Shown: positions 18,988 through 27,927 of the stretch, piece after piece
Layout: each line of letters begins with the position of its first letter
How positions within the stretch are numbered: position 1 is the first letter of the stretch
NCBI RefSeq assembly: GCF_004682055.1
Contig: NZ_QUZU01000030.1
Coordinates: forward strand, 20,637 to 84,636
DNA length: 64,000 nt
From: Pseudomonas kairouanensis
Lineage (GTDB): Bacteria > Pseudomonadota > Gammaproteobacteria > Pseudomonadales > Pseudomonadaceae
Direction of reading: 5' to 3'
Made by a program: the position numbers and the translations under genes
The notes under the pieces: generated by a model
Databases searched by the model: none
What the model saw: the letters and a program-made list of their open reading frames with translations, nothing else
Told to the model about the DNA's origin: nothing

Positions 18988-20307
18988 TCAGCTTTCCTGG
19001 CCGGCGCGGCTTTGTCCCCATAGCAAGTTCATGTTTACACCCGCTGATAACAGCGGCTCCGGTGGGTTTCTGCTCGGGCCCGGGGACGTCAACAGGAAGT
19101 CCACCAGGTGGTTGCTTTTGCCCGCCAGCCATTCAGCCAGCAAGGTGCCGGTGACGGTGCCGCGGGTGACGCCCAGGCCGTTGCAGCACAGGGCGCCGTA
19201 GACGTTTTTGGCCAGCTCGCCGAAGTGCGCCATGTGGTTGCGCGACAGGCTCAGGGAACCGCCCCAGGTGTAGTCGAAATTGACCTGGCGGTGCAGCGGG
19301 AAGCGCCGGTCGAAGGACTCTTTGTGGCGCTTCACAAACCGCTGCAGGTATTTGGGGTTGCTGCGCCCATCGGCGTTGAAGCTGAAGCTGTTGCGCACCA
19401 GCAAGCGGTTGTCGACGGTGCGACGCAAGGTGGTGCCAAACGGGTCGGCGGGGATCACGCCCCAGAACGGGTCGCCACCCAGGCGCGCTTGCTCTTCTTC
19501 GTCCAGCGGACGGGTGAGGCTGGCGTAGGTGAAGATTGGCAGCATGCGGCTTTTGAGAAAGCCAAAGCTCATGGCGAAGGCGTTGTTGGTGAGCACCAGC
19601 TTGTCGGCAACGATGCGCCCGTGCTTGTGGACCAGCACGGTTTTGTCGCCGTACTCCACTTCGGTGATCGGGGTGTTTTCGTAGAGGGTGACGTTGGCCG
19701 GCAAAGTGTCTGCCAGGCCTTTGACCAGCGCCGCCGGTTGCACCAGTGCGGTACCGGGGGTGAACAGGGCCTTGCGATAGAAACGGGTGCCGATGCGGTT
19801 GGGCAGCTCGTCGCCTTCGATCACTTGATACGGCTGGCCTAGTTTGTCGAGGCCGCGACGGTAGGCATCCAGCACGGCGATGCCACGGTCTTCGATGGCG
19901 GCCTGGTACTTGCCGCAATCGCGCCACTGGCAGTTGATGCCGTGTTGGTCCACCAGCGCACGCAGCATGGACTGCCCGGCGAGGTTAAGTTCCATGCTGA
20001 TCTTGGCGGTGGCGATGTCGCCGATATAGTCTTCGGCGCCAATGTCGTGGGGCAAATCGATGGCAAAGCCGGCGTTGCGCCCGGAGGCGCCGTAGCCCAC
20101 TTCCTGCGCCTCGATCAGTACGATCTCGTCGTCCGGAAAATTCAGCGCCAGTTGGCGAGCCGCCGCAAGGCCGGTGAACCCCGCCCCTACCACGGCCCAA
20201 CGCGCCGTTCGCGTACCGATATGCGGTGGGCGGGCCACGCGCGGTGGGCTGAGGTGAAACCAGCCGCAGGTTGAATCGTCTGCCGGGGTGTTTCTGATGA
20301 GTGCCAT
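18988..20307 (-). CDS. FAD-dependent amine/amino-acid oxidoreductase (DAO family, PuuB-like)
   Basis: 439-aa flavoprotein. The Rossmann motif GAGFTGLAAARQLA and a second FAD motif (YGASGRNAGFAID) are near the N terminus; the DAO fold continues with a C-terminal GLGVTRGTVTGTLLAEW motif. It oxidises a C-N bond of an amine or imino acid. The start at 20307 (MALIRNTPADD) has AGGT upstream; a 25-codon extension is not favoured. It is the first enzyme gene after the GntR regulator. Confidence 0.9.
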   Translation of the reverse strand: MALIRNTPADDSTCGWFHLSPPRVARPPHIGTRTARWAVVGAGFTGLAAARQLALNFPDDEIVLIEAQEVGYGASGRNAGFAIDLPHDIGAEDYIGDIATAKISMELNLAGQSMLRALVDQHGINCQWRDCGKYQAAIEDRGIAVLDAYRRGLDKLGQPYQVIEGDELPNRIGTRFYRKALFTPGTALVQPAALVKGLADTLPANVTLYENTPITEVEYGDKTVLVHKHGRIVADKLVLTNNAFAMSFGFLKSRMLPIFTYASLTRPLDEEEQARLGGDPFWGVIPADPFGTTLRRTVDNRLLVRNSFSFNADGRSNPKYLQRFVKRHKESFDRRFPLHRQVNFDYTWGGSLSLSRNHMAHFGELAKNVYGALCCNGLGVTRGTVTGTLLAEWLAGKSNHLVDFLLTSPGPSRNPPEPLLSAGVNMNLLWGQSRAGQES

Positions 20308-20389
20308 GTTCGCGACCTGGGTTCTTTTATAGTTGTTAGAGCTAACAGCTACCCGGTTGCATCGCGTCACACTGGCCGGCATTCACAGG

Positions 20390-21112
20390 TCAGAAGTTGA
20401 GCGGTACATCCAGGCCTTCGGGCGCCGCGTACTCGGACATCCGCCGACGGGACAGTTCGAGGTGGGCCCGCACGATTTCCCCGGCCAAGACCGGATCGTG
20501 GTGTTCAATTGCGCTGATCATGTCGTCGTGCTGCTGGGCGGCCACTTCCAGGTCTTCCTGCATGTCCACCGTGGTGGGGTGGCGGTAGAAGATCTTGCCC
20601 AAGCGGGCGTGGTCGATCAGCAAGCGCTGCAGGCTCGGCATCAGGTAGGCGTTGTGGGCCATCTTGCCGATCTGCAGGTGAAACTCGTCGTTGTACAACA
20701 CCCGGTTCTCGACATCGGTTTCGTCGATGGCCCTGCGAAACAACGCCTGTATCCGCTTCAACTCCACGATCTCGGCCGGCGTTGCGTGGGAGCAGGCCAA
20801 CTGGGTCGTGGCGATGTAAATCAATGGCGCCGCCAAAAAGAAACTGCGCAGCGACTGATAACTCATTGCCGACACCCGTGCAGCGCGGTTGGCTTCGAGG
20901 TCGATATACCCCTCCGCCGCCATCTGCCGCATCAGTTCACGCACCGGTGGGCGCGACAAACCGAACTCATCACACAGCGCCAACTCGTCCACCACGGCCC
21001 CCGGTGCCAGCTCCATGCTGAGGATGCGGCGCCGTAGCGCTTCACCCAATACCGCCTTGCGGTCCAGGGTTGGCTCGACAGGAGCCGGAGTGCTGAGTTC
21101 TTTGGTAGCCAT
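20390..21112 (-). CDS. GntR-family regulator, FadR/FCD subfamily
   Basis: 240-aa repressor. The winged helix (about 20-85, ALRRRILSMELAPGAVVDELAL ... SRPPVRELMRQMAAEGYI) is followed by an all-helical FCD ligand-binding domain with the metal-binding set D/H (FH at about 144, H near 195, H near 217). It is placed at the head of the operon and so likely represses it until the substrate or an intermediate binds. Confidence 0.92.
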   Translation of the reverse strand: MATKELSTPAPVEPTLDRKAVLGEALRRRILSMELAPGAVVDELALCDEFGLSRPPVRELMRQMAAEGYIDLEANRAARVSAMSYQSLRSFFLAAPLIYIATTQLACSHATPAEIVELKRIQALFRRAIDETDVENRVLYNDEFHLQIGKMAHNAYLMPSLQRLLIDHARLGKIFYRHPTTVDMQEDLEVAAQQHDDMISAIEHHDPVLAGEIVRAHLELSRRRMSEYAAPEGLDVPLNF

Positions 21113-21127
21113 GGTGAAACCTTCCTA

Positions 21128-21195
21128 GTAGTAAGTGCACACGGTCTACTACCTGTATTCGCACTATAAAACAACAAAATACTTTGTGTCTACAA
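21128..21195. promoter_or_regulatory. Candidate GntR operators upstream of the operon
   Basis: Two inverted repeats lie upstream of the gntR start: GTAGTA-N13-TACTAC (21128-21152) and TTGT-N4-ACAA (21184-21195). The second resembles the short TNGTN-NACNA half-sites of FadR-type regulators. Confidence 0.35.
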
Positions 21196-21250
21196 TTAAA
21201 ATACACAGCATAAACATCAGTCATAGCCCTTTGCCCACGGGGCCTTGGGG

Positions 21251-22264
21251 CTATTTGACCAGGCGGATTTCCTTGGATGGCCGATGCCCGAAATAGGCGC
21301 TGTAGCACTTGCTGAAATGACTCGGCGAGACAAAGCCACAGGCCACCGACACCTCCACGATGGTCAGCGACGTGTGCTGCAACAGCCGCCGCGCTTCGGT
21401 GATGCGCAGGTCCATGTAATAGCGTTGCGGCGAGGTGCCCAACTGCTCCTTGAACAGCCGCTCGATCTGTCGCCTTGAGCGACCGGCGTACAGACACAGG
21501 TCGTGCATTTGCAGCGGCTCTTCAAGGTTTACGTCCATCAGGTTGATGACCTCCCGCAGCGGCCCGCTGACCGACACGCTCAACTGCGGCTTGACGCGCC
21601 GAAAGCGCGAGGCCTCGAACGCGAGGATGTCTTCGATGCCGTCGGTGAGGTTTTTGCCATGCAGGCTGCGGATCCACTCCAGGGCCATATAAAACGCCCC
21701 GGTGGGGCTTGAGGCTGTCAGACGATTGCGGTCCACCACGTAGGCTTCGCTCGTTACATGGGTCAGCCGGGCAATCTCGGCCAAGGCCGGGCGATGCTCC
21801 GGATGAACCGCGCACCGGTAACCGTCCAACTGCCCTGCCCGCCCCAAAAACCATGCACCGTTCCATATACCGGCCAGCGCCACGCCCTGCTCCGCCGCCG
21901 CTTCCAGCAGCAGGCTCAGTTCATCGTTGTAACGCAGCGGCGTGCGATAGCCGCCGCAAATCACCAGCAGGTCCAGTTCGCACACCGCCTTGAGCGTCAG
22001 GCGCTCGTCTGGGCGGATGACCAGGCCCAGGTCGCTGACGATTTCGTCGGCGGTCAGGCCAAAGGTTTGAGTTGCAAACAATTCCGGTCGCAACAGATTG
22101 GCGGTGACAATGGTGTCCAGCGCCTGGGTGAAGGCCGGCAGCGAAAAATGCTCCAGCAGGACAAACCCGGCTCGCGCCTTGCGCACCTCCTGGCCTTGGT
22201 GATCGGTGAGGTAGCGCAGGTTCTTGCACTGCATGGCATCGCTGAATTGACGTCGCGCTACCAC
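21251..22264 (-). CDS. GlxA-family AraC-type transcriptional regulator
   Basis: 337-aa activator with an N-terminal DJ-1/PfpI-like amidotransferase fold (about 25-195; ICGGYRTPL, AGIWNGAWFLGRAG) and a C-terminal AraC helix-turn-helix pair (about 225-330; LYAGRSRRQIERLFKEQLG, ACGFVSPSHFSKCYSAYFG). The same architecture is found in GbdR, CdhR, SouR and ArgR of Pseudomonas, which respond to betaine, carnitine, sarcosine or arginine. It is the last gene of the betaine-type ABC operon and starts GTG 1 bp after the permease stop; an ATG 10 codons inside is an alternative. Confidence 0.88.
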   Translation of the reverse strand: MVARRQFSDAMQCKNLRYLTDHQGQEVRKARAGFVLLEHFSLPAFTQALDTIVTANLLRPELFATQTFGLTADEIVSDLGLVIRPDERLTLKAVCELDLLVICGGYRTPLRYNDELSLLLEAAAEQGVALAGIWNGAWFLGRAGQLDGYRCAVHPEHRPALAEIARLTHVTSEAYVVDRNRLTASSPTGAFYMALEWIRSLHGKNLTDGIEDILAFEASRFRRVKPQLSVSVSGPLREVINLMDVNLEEPLQMHDLCLYAGRSRRQIERLFKEQLGTSPQRYYMDLRITEARRLLQHTSLTIVEVSVACGFVSPSHFSKCYSAYFGHRPSKEIRLVK

Positions 22265-22265
22265 G

Positions 22266-23111
22266 TTATGTGCGCCTTGCCTGACGCTGCAACGCGCCGC
22301 GCGACAAACGATCGAGCAACAACGCCACCGCTACAATGGCCAGGCCGGCACGCAGCCCCAGGCCCATCTCCATGCGAGTCAGGCCGCGCGTCACTTCAGC
22401 ACCCAAGCCCCCTGCCCCGACCAATCCGGCCAGCACTACCATCGCCAGGGACAACAGGATGCACTGGTTCAACCCCACCAGCAGCGTGGGCGCCGCAGTA
22501 GGCAACTCGATCTTGAACAGGATGTGCCGTGGCGAAGCGCCCATGGCCTGACCGAGCTCCAGCAGATCCTTGGGCAATTGCTTGAAGGCCAGTGTGGTCA
22601 GGCGCAGCATCGGCGGAATGCCGTACACAATGGTGGCAATGATCGCCGGCACCCGGCCCAGGCTGAACAGCATCACCGCCGGAATCAGGTATACCCAGGG
22701 TGGCACGGTTTGCATGATGTTGAGGATCGGCAACAACGCCGCATCCACACGCTTGACCCGCGCCGCCAGGATGCCCAGGGGGAACGCCACGCTGACCGAA
22801 ATCAGCACCGCCACCGACACCAGCGCAATGGTCTGCATCGACGCCACCCACAGCCCGGCAAACAGGCAGAACGCCAACATCAGCCCGGCAAACAGCGCCA
22901 CACGCCAGTTGGCCAGGACCCAGGCGGCCAACACCACGACGGCGATCAACACATAGGCGTGGGGTGCGAGCAGCGCCGTCTCGATGGCGCCCAAGGTGGC
23001 TTCGATGATCTTGCTGATCACCACGAACAGGCCATGCAGGTTGGCGTTCAGCCAATCGATGGCGGGCGCCAGGAAGGCACCCGGCGAAAAACGGAAGTCC
23101 GTCAGGTTCAT
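22266..23111 (-). CDS. Glycine betaine/quaternary amine ABC permease, ProW family
   Basis: 281-aa inner-membrane permease with about seven helices and the EAA loop (LLELGQAMGASPRHILFKIE). It overlaps the other permease gene by 4 bp (ATGA), suggesting a heteromeric channel. Confidence 0.9.
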   Translation of the reverse strand: MNLTDFRFSPGAFLAPAIDWLNANLHGLFVVISKIIEATLGAIETALLAPHAYVLIAVVVLAAWVLANWRVALFAGLMLAFCLFAGLWVASMQTIALVSVAVLISVSVAFPLGILAARVKRVDAALLPILNIMQTVPPWVYLIPAVMLFSLGRVPAIIATIVYGIPPMLRLTTLAFKQLPKDLLELGQAMGASPRHILFKIELPTAAPTLLVGLNQCILLSLAMVVLAGLVGAGGLGAEVTRGLTRMEMGLGLRAGLAIVAVALLLDRLSRGALQRQARRT

Positions 23112-23956
23112 TGGCTTGCTCCCATCCGCGACTGTGCGGCGGCTTGCGCGAGGCGATCGAGGATCATGGTGAGAATGACAATGGCCAGTGCGGCGTTGAT
23201 CGACTTGGCGATGTCCAGGGTGCGGACTGCGCCGTAGATGGTTTCACCCAAGCCGCCGGAGCCGACGATGCCGGCGATGACCACCATGCCGAATGCCATC
23301 ATCAGGCTCTGGTTGACCCCGGCCATGATGCTGGGCATCGCAAACGGCAGGCGGATCTTGAAGAACATCTGCAGGCCGGTGACGCCGCTGGCCTCACCCA
23401 GTTCGACGAATTCCCTGGGCGTCATGCGGATACCCAGGGAGGTCAGGCGCAGCGCCGGTGGCACCGCCACGATAAAGGTGGCGAGCAGTGCGGTCGCCGG
23501 GCCGTAACCCAGCAGCGCAATGGCCGGCAGCAGGTAGATATAGGGTGGCAGCGTTTGCACCAGGTCCAGGCAGGGGTCGACCACGCGGTCGAACGCAGGG
23601 GTCAGCCCGGCCAGCACACCCAACGGCACCGCTACCAGCAACGCCAGCAAGGTAGCCGTGAGCACCAGCGCCAGGGTGCTGACGGTTTCGGGCCACAGGC
23701 CGATGAAGTTGCACGCCAACAAGGCCAACACTGACAACAACGCGAACCGTGTGCCCACCATGCGCCAGCCCAGCAGGCCGATGACAATGGCAATCACGTA
23801 GAACGGTGGTGACGCGATGCACCATTGCACAGCCTTGAATACCGAGGTCAACGCCGTATTGGCCCCCTCGAAGAAGGCCTCGCCGTTGTCCTGCAGCCAC
23901 ATCAGGCCCGAGTCCACGGCGGCATCGAATTGCACCGAGAAGTCCGGGGTGCTCAT
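23108..23956 (-). CDS. Glycine betaine/quaternary amine ABC permease, ProW family
   Basis: 282-aa permease paralogous to the following gene, with the EAA loop EFVELGEASGVTGLQMFFKI. The start at 23956 (MSTPDFSVQFD) gives an ATGA overlap with the ATPase gene; a 69-codon upstream extension lies opposite the ATPase C terminus and is rejected. Confidence 0.9.
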   Translation of the reverse strand: MSTPDFSVQFDAAVDSGLMWLQDNGEAFFEGANTALTSVFKAVQWCIASPPFYVIAIVIGLLGWRMVGTRFALLSVLALLACNFIGLWPETVSTLALVLTATLLALLVAVPLGVLAGLTPAFDRVVDPCLDLVQTLPPYIYLLPAIALLGYGPATALLATFIVAVPPALRLTSLGIRMTPREFVELGEASGVTGLQMFFKIRLPFAMPSIMAGVNQSLMMAFGMVVIAGIVGSGGLGETIYGAVRTLDIAKSINAALAIVILTMILDRLAQAAAQSRMGASQ

Positions 23957-25065
23957 GACGAGGTCTCCAGCACGGGAGCGAGAGCCTGGGCGTCGTTGGG
24001 AATGCCTTGCACGCCGCGCAGCAGGTCCTTGGCGGTGATTACACCGATCACCACACCGTGCTCGACCACTGCCAGGGGCTCCAGGTCGGCGCCCATGGTC
24101 AGGCCGATCAGCGCATCGATATCGGTGTCCGGCGAGGTCTGGGTCAAGCGTGAAAAGTCGCACTGCGGGAACGCCTGGGTATAGCGCGCAATCGGCGTCA
24201 TCACCGAATGGGCCTTGACCAGGTGCAGGCGCGAGATGCCCGCGACGAATTCGGCTACATAGTCATCCGCCGGGTTCAACACGATCTCTTCGGCCGTGCC
24301 AACCTGGATAATCACCCCGTCCTTCATGATGGCGATGCGATCGCCAATGCGGATCGCCTCTTCCAGGTCGTGGGTGATAAACACCGCAGACTTGCCCAGC
24401 TCCTTGGTGAGCTGGCGGAACTCGTCCTGCAATTGACGACGGATCAAGGGATCGAGCGCACTGAACGGCTCGTCCATCAGGATGATTTCAGGGTCGGCGG
24501 TAAGCGCCCGTGCCAGGCCAACACGCTGTTGCATGCCGCCGGAAAGTTCGCTGGGGTAGCGCGAGGCCCAGTCGGTCAAGCCCACCTTGGCCAACGCGCG
24601 TTCCGCCACTGCATAGCGTTCAGCCTTGCCCACGCCCTGCACTTCCAGGCCGAAGGCGGTGTTTTCCAACACGGTGCGGTTAGGCAGCAAGGCCACGCTC
24701 TGGAACACCATGCCAATATTTTTCGCCCTTACCTCCCGCAACTGCGCGGGAGACAAGACGGAGAGGTCCTTGCCCTTGACCAGCACCTTGCCGGCGCTGG
24801 GGGTGATCAATCGGTTGAGCAACCTGATCAGGGTTGATTTGCCACTGCCGGACAAGCCCATGATGCAAAAGATTTCACCGCGGCGAACCTGCAGGCTCAC
24901 ATCCGAAACCCCGACCACGCAGCTGAAATCCTGCAGGACCTGGGTCTTGCCGAGGCCCTTGTGGACCACCGCTTGCATCGCCGCCTTGGCATTCTGACCG
25001 AAGATTTTCCAGACCGACTGGCAATCCACAAGCACTTCGTTGGTGTCTATTTTGACCGTTGTCAT
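23953..25065 (-). CDS. Glycine betaine/quaternary amine ABC ATPase, ProV family
   Basis: 370-aa ATPase with Walker A GLSGSGKST, signature LSGGMQQRVGLARAL and Walker B IILMDEPFSALDP. The last 80-90 residues form CBS-type repeats (ARYTQAFPQCDFSRL ... GVVIGVITAKDLLRG), used in this family to sense ionic strength or nucleotides. Confidence 0.92.
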   Translation of the reverse strand: MTTVKIDTNEVLVDCQSVWKIFGQNAKAAMQAVVHKGLGKTQVLQDFSCVVGVSDVSLQVRRGEIFCIMGLSGSGKSTLIRLLNRLITPSAGKVLVKGKDLSVLSPAQLREVRAKNIGMVFQSVALLPNRTVLENTAFGLEVQGVGKAERYAVAERALAKVGLTDWASRYPSELSGGMQQRVGLARALTADPEIILMDEPFSALDPLIRRQLQDEFRQLTKELGKSAVFITHDLEEAIRIGDRIAIMKDGVIIQVGTAEEIVLNPADDYVAEFVAGISRLHLVKAHSVMTPIARYTQAFPQCDFSRLTQTSPDTDIDALIGLTMGADLEPLAVVEHGVVIGVITAKDLLRGVQGIPNDAQALAPVLETSS

Positions 25066-25154
25066 TCTTAAGCCTATTGAACCAGTTGGACTGGTTTTTC
25101 TAATTGATCAGAACGCGTTATCCGTACCTGGCAGTGGCAAAAAAACATCGATGC

Positions 25155-26003
25155 TTATTGTTTGATATTGGCCCAGCGCTTCATCAGGTCAGCGTGGTTG
25201 TCAGCCCAGCCGGCGACGGCCTCGTCCATGGTCTTGCCGTCCTTGACCACGCCGTTGATGGCGGTGATATCGGCCAGTGGCACGTACACGCTGGCGATGA
25301 CTTCACGGGCGTGGGGGTATTCGGCGGTGAAGCCTTTATGACCAATCCAGTAGTAGGCTTGCGGCGGGGCGAAGGAGCCTTTTGGGTCCTTGAGGAACTT
25401 GAGGTCAAACTTCTGGGCCATCCACGACGGCTCCCAGATCGTCACAGCAACCCACTCTTTGCGGTCGACGGCGGATTTGAGTGCGGCGGTCATGGCTGCG
25501 GTACTGCCTTCAAGCAGTTGCAGCTTGAAGCCATAGTCCTTCACGGCTTTGTTGGCGTCGCTCATCAAGCCTGAACCGGGCTCGATGCCGATGATCTTGC
25601 CGTTGAACTTGGCGGCGTTGTCGTTGAGTTGTTCCAGGGAATCGATATCGACGTACTTGGGCACCGCAATGGCCTGGTACAAGCCATAGGACACCGGTGA
25701 GAGTTTTTCCAGGCGGTTCTTGTTCTTGTTCCAGTAGTCCTGGGTGGCGTAATCGGTTTGCGACGCCAGCACTTGCACATCGCCCTTGGTCAACGCGGCG
25801 TACGCGATGCCGATCTCGGAAAATTCAACAACCTTCACGGTGTAGCCGGCGTTTTCCAGAACCTTCTTGGTAATGCCGGTGATCGGCGTCAGGTCTTCCC
25901 AGGACATGGTGCCGACGGTGATGGTTTTTTCTTCGGCCTGCACCGGTAAAACCACCATACCCACTAACGCAACCGCACAAACGGTCTTCCAAAATTTCTT
26001 CAT
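25155..26003 (-). CDS. Glycine betaine-type ABC substrate-binding protein, OpuAC family
   Basis: 282-aa periplasmic binding protein. The signal peptide ends about residue 24 (VLPVQA-EEKTITVG). Trp and Tyr residues along the chain (SWEDL, DYW, IWEPSWMAQ, YYWIGH) are typical of the aromatic box that holds a quaternary ammonium group. First gene of the importer operon, starting behind GAGG. Exact substrate (betaine, carnitine, proline betaine and so on) is open. Confidence 0.9.
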   Translation of the reverse strand: MKKFWKTVCAVALVGMVVLPVQAEEKTITVGTMSWEDLTPITGITKKVLENAGYTVKVVEFSEIGIAYAALTKGDVQVLASQTDYATQDYWNKNKNRLEKLSPVSYGLYQAIAVPKYVDIDSLEQLNDNAAKFNGKIIGIEPGSGLMSDANKAVKDYGFKLQLLEGSTAAMTAALKSAVDRKEWVAVTIWEPSWMAQKFDLKFLKDPKGSFAPPQAYYWIGHKGFTAEYPHAREVIASVYVPLADITAINGVVKDGKTMDEAVAGWADNHADLMKRWANIKQ

Positions 26004-26021
26004 GGCGCGCCTCGTTCTACG

Positions 26022-26029
26022 TTGTTTTT
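26022..26029 (-). promoter_or_regulatory. CA-like motif in the leader of the binding-protein gene
   Basis: The message has AAAAACAA about 18 bp before the ATG, a weak match to the Crc/Hfq AANAANAA target. Confidence 0.25.
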
Positions 26030-26346
26030 TTAGTTTCAAGCCCCGGTAAAGGCTGCCTGTGCAACCGAGACTCGCATGACCAAAAGTGCCGGTCAATAGA
26101 ATGTATTTTCTCTGTATACATATAGAATTCAAATAAAACACAATATGAATAATATTTTATTGTTTAAATTCAAGGCGTTATAAAACAACGACGCAAAACC
26201 GACAGGTCGGTTATAGAAAAGTATCGCGTCGTTTTTGGAACGCTCCGCCGTAGACGGAAATGGCATAAGCCAGGGGGGGGAACGCGCTTTACATGAGAAG
26301 CGGCCCTAAGGCCGTCTCCTGGTACATGTAAAAGAAGGGGGGGCAT
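26030..26346. other. AT-rich promoter region with palindromes and G-runs
   Basis: No gene is visible. 26100-26190 is strongly AT-rich and probably holds the promoter of the ABC operon. It also contains the palindrome AACCGAC-AG-GTCGGTT (26197-26212) nested within an AACGACGC/GCGTCGTT pair (26187-26194 and 26226-26233). A long hairpin follows (TTTACATG 26288-26295 pairing with CATGTAAA 26325-26332), bracketed by runs of eight and seven G (26273-26280, 26337-26343). Confidence 0.45.
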
Positions 26347-26616
26347 CTAACCGGCGATTTGTTCCAGCGCCAGCATGAACTCTTCGGCTTCCGAGCCTCT
26401 GGGAAACCTGAAACCGAACATTTCATCGGCAGCCAGGATCTCGCCCAGGGCACCGAGCAATTGCGCCTCGGTGGGTGAATCGCCCAGTAGTTTGTGTGCC
26501 GACAGCACAATCTCCGACGAAACGCCCTCGACACTCGCGGCGTCGATCAAGGCATAAAGGATAAAACGCAGGCGGACTTCGCGATCAGTGGGCCAAACCG
26601 TTTTTCGCTTACCCAT
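26347..26616 (-). CDS. Hypothetical protein, 89 aa
   Basis: A soluble, acidic, helix-rich protein (MGKRKTVWPTDREVRLRF...). No family recognised and no signal peptide or membrane segment. It starts behind GAGG and is followed by a hairpin, so it looks like a stand-alone gene. Function unknown. Confidence 0.65.
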   Translation of the reverse strand: MGKRKTVWPTDREVRLRFILYALIDAASVEGVSSEIVLSAHKLLGDSPTEAQLLGALGEILAADEMFGFRFPRGSEAEEFMLALEQIAG

Positions 26617-26733
26617 GGAGAAGCCTCGAATGTTCGGAAAAATCCGAGGCTATTGATGACCTAGGGGTGTTTCAAGCATCAGAAGGCAAGATAGGCAGCG
26701 TCCTACAGATGAAAGAGAAACACCGCACCTCAA

Positions 26734-27483
26734 TCACTGCACCGGCAAGAAATTCATCAGCAACAGACTTTGCGCATAGTTAAGGCCTATACGCCGGTAG
26801 CGCTCGTCAAGCATTTGGGTCAGCAGGTCGAGGCGCGCAACGATCTTGCCAAACTCCACCGCAAAGCTGAGGTTGCTGCCCTCCTCCGAAATCTCGTTGG
26901 AGAACAGCAGCAACACGCCATTGGCGTCCTGGCGCTTGCTCAGCAACCAGGTGGCCTTCTCGATATTGCGCGCGGCATTGCTGACAAATTGCGGGTTGAT
27001 CGAGTCGGTCATGTAGAACTCGGTGCGCTCGCCGTGGGCGGTCACCAGCATGCTGCCGATGGCGTAGATAAACGCCCCGACCCGGTCGCCCTTGAACTCA
27101 GGGCTCAGGGAGTAACTGAGCGCCGCCAGGTCGCGACGGTCCCCCAGGGCAGGCAAGGATCGGCGCTGTTCGATGGCTTGGCGAATTTCCCGCGCAGCCG
27201 TTACCGCATCCGGGTAACCCGATTGCCGCCACTGGTTGGGGTTGCGCAGGTAGAGCTTGTTCATCAGCAGGTAGAGACTTTGCAGGTTGTCGCGCATGCC
27301 CAGGGTGGCCATGCGGTCGACACTGGTCTGGAAGAACTCATCGGGCTTGCCATTGCTGAACTGCTTGGCGATATCGCGGCCCTGCTGCTGGGTGCAACCG
27401 CCGGCGCAGAGCATCAGCATCACCGCCAGCAGCAGTGGCCGGCGCAACGTTACAGCACTCAAAAAAGGACACGTGCGATCCAT
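26734..27483 (-). CDS. Putative lipoprotein, 249 aa
   Basis: The start at 27483 gives a basic N terminus, a hydrophobic core (RRPLLLAVMLMLCAGGC) and a possible lipidation Cys near residue 29, although the -3 residue is Ala rather than Leu. The rest is helical and polar with no recognised domain. Orphan gene. Envelope location is inferred from the signal sequence. Confidence 0.7.
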   Translation of the reverse strand: MDRTCPFLSAVTLRRPLLLAVMLMLCAGGCTQQQGRDIAKQFSNGKPDEFFQTSVDRMATLGMRDNLQSLYLLMNKLYLRNPNQWRQSGYPDAVTAAREIRQAIEQRRSLPALGDRRDLAALSYSLSPEFKGDRVGAFIYAIGSMLVTAHGERTEFYMTDSINPQFVSNAARNIEKATWLLSKRQDANGVLLLFSNEISEEGSNLSFAVEFGKIVARLDLLTQMLDERYRRIGLNYAQSLLLMNFLPVQ

Positions 27484-27927
27484 CGGCACCCGATCTGTTT
27501 CGTCTGGCCACGCGGGGGATCGGCGGGGCTGGGACAAGCATAGATCGGAGAAATCAAAAAAAGTGCGATAAGGGTAGGCAGATAGTTGTAGGCGCAACCG
27601 TTTGTAAGGCGGCTGGATCCAATCGTGTCGAATTCGTTGCAGCGCCTATACTGCGAGGAACAGCTGCATGTGTTGCAGGCGATCCAGGGTGGCGTGACGG
27701 CTCTGGAACAGCCTGGCGCGGACGTTCACATCGCCCACGGCACTTCCACCCGCAGCTGTAATGGAGGGTTGCAGCGATGAAACATCCCATTCGGGCGCAG
27801 ATTTTTGTGCAAATGATTTGCCTGCTTTCGGTGGCTCAGCTCTTCTGCTGATCGACGAGCCACCTCCCTTTACATCCAGCTGCCGAGGTGGCGGTGGGAG
27901 GTATTGCCCGGCACTTGCCCCCCTGCG
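27484..27927. other. Intergenic region, 444 bp, no confident gene
   Basis: Holds the promoter side of the lipoprotein gene. On the plus strand there is a 24-codon frame (27777-27851, starting MKHPIRAQIF) behind GGAGGG. Just upstream of it is a short stretch that reads like coding sequence without a start, possibly a gene remnant. Nothing longer is supported. Confidence 0.4.

Noticed and set aside
27640..27851. Coding-like stretch and 24-codon frame on the plus strand
   Set aside because: The stretch has no start and is too short to assign; the 24-codon frame has a good ribosome site but no other support.
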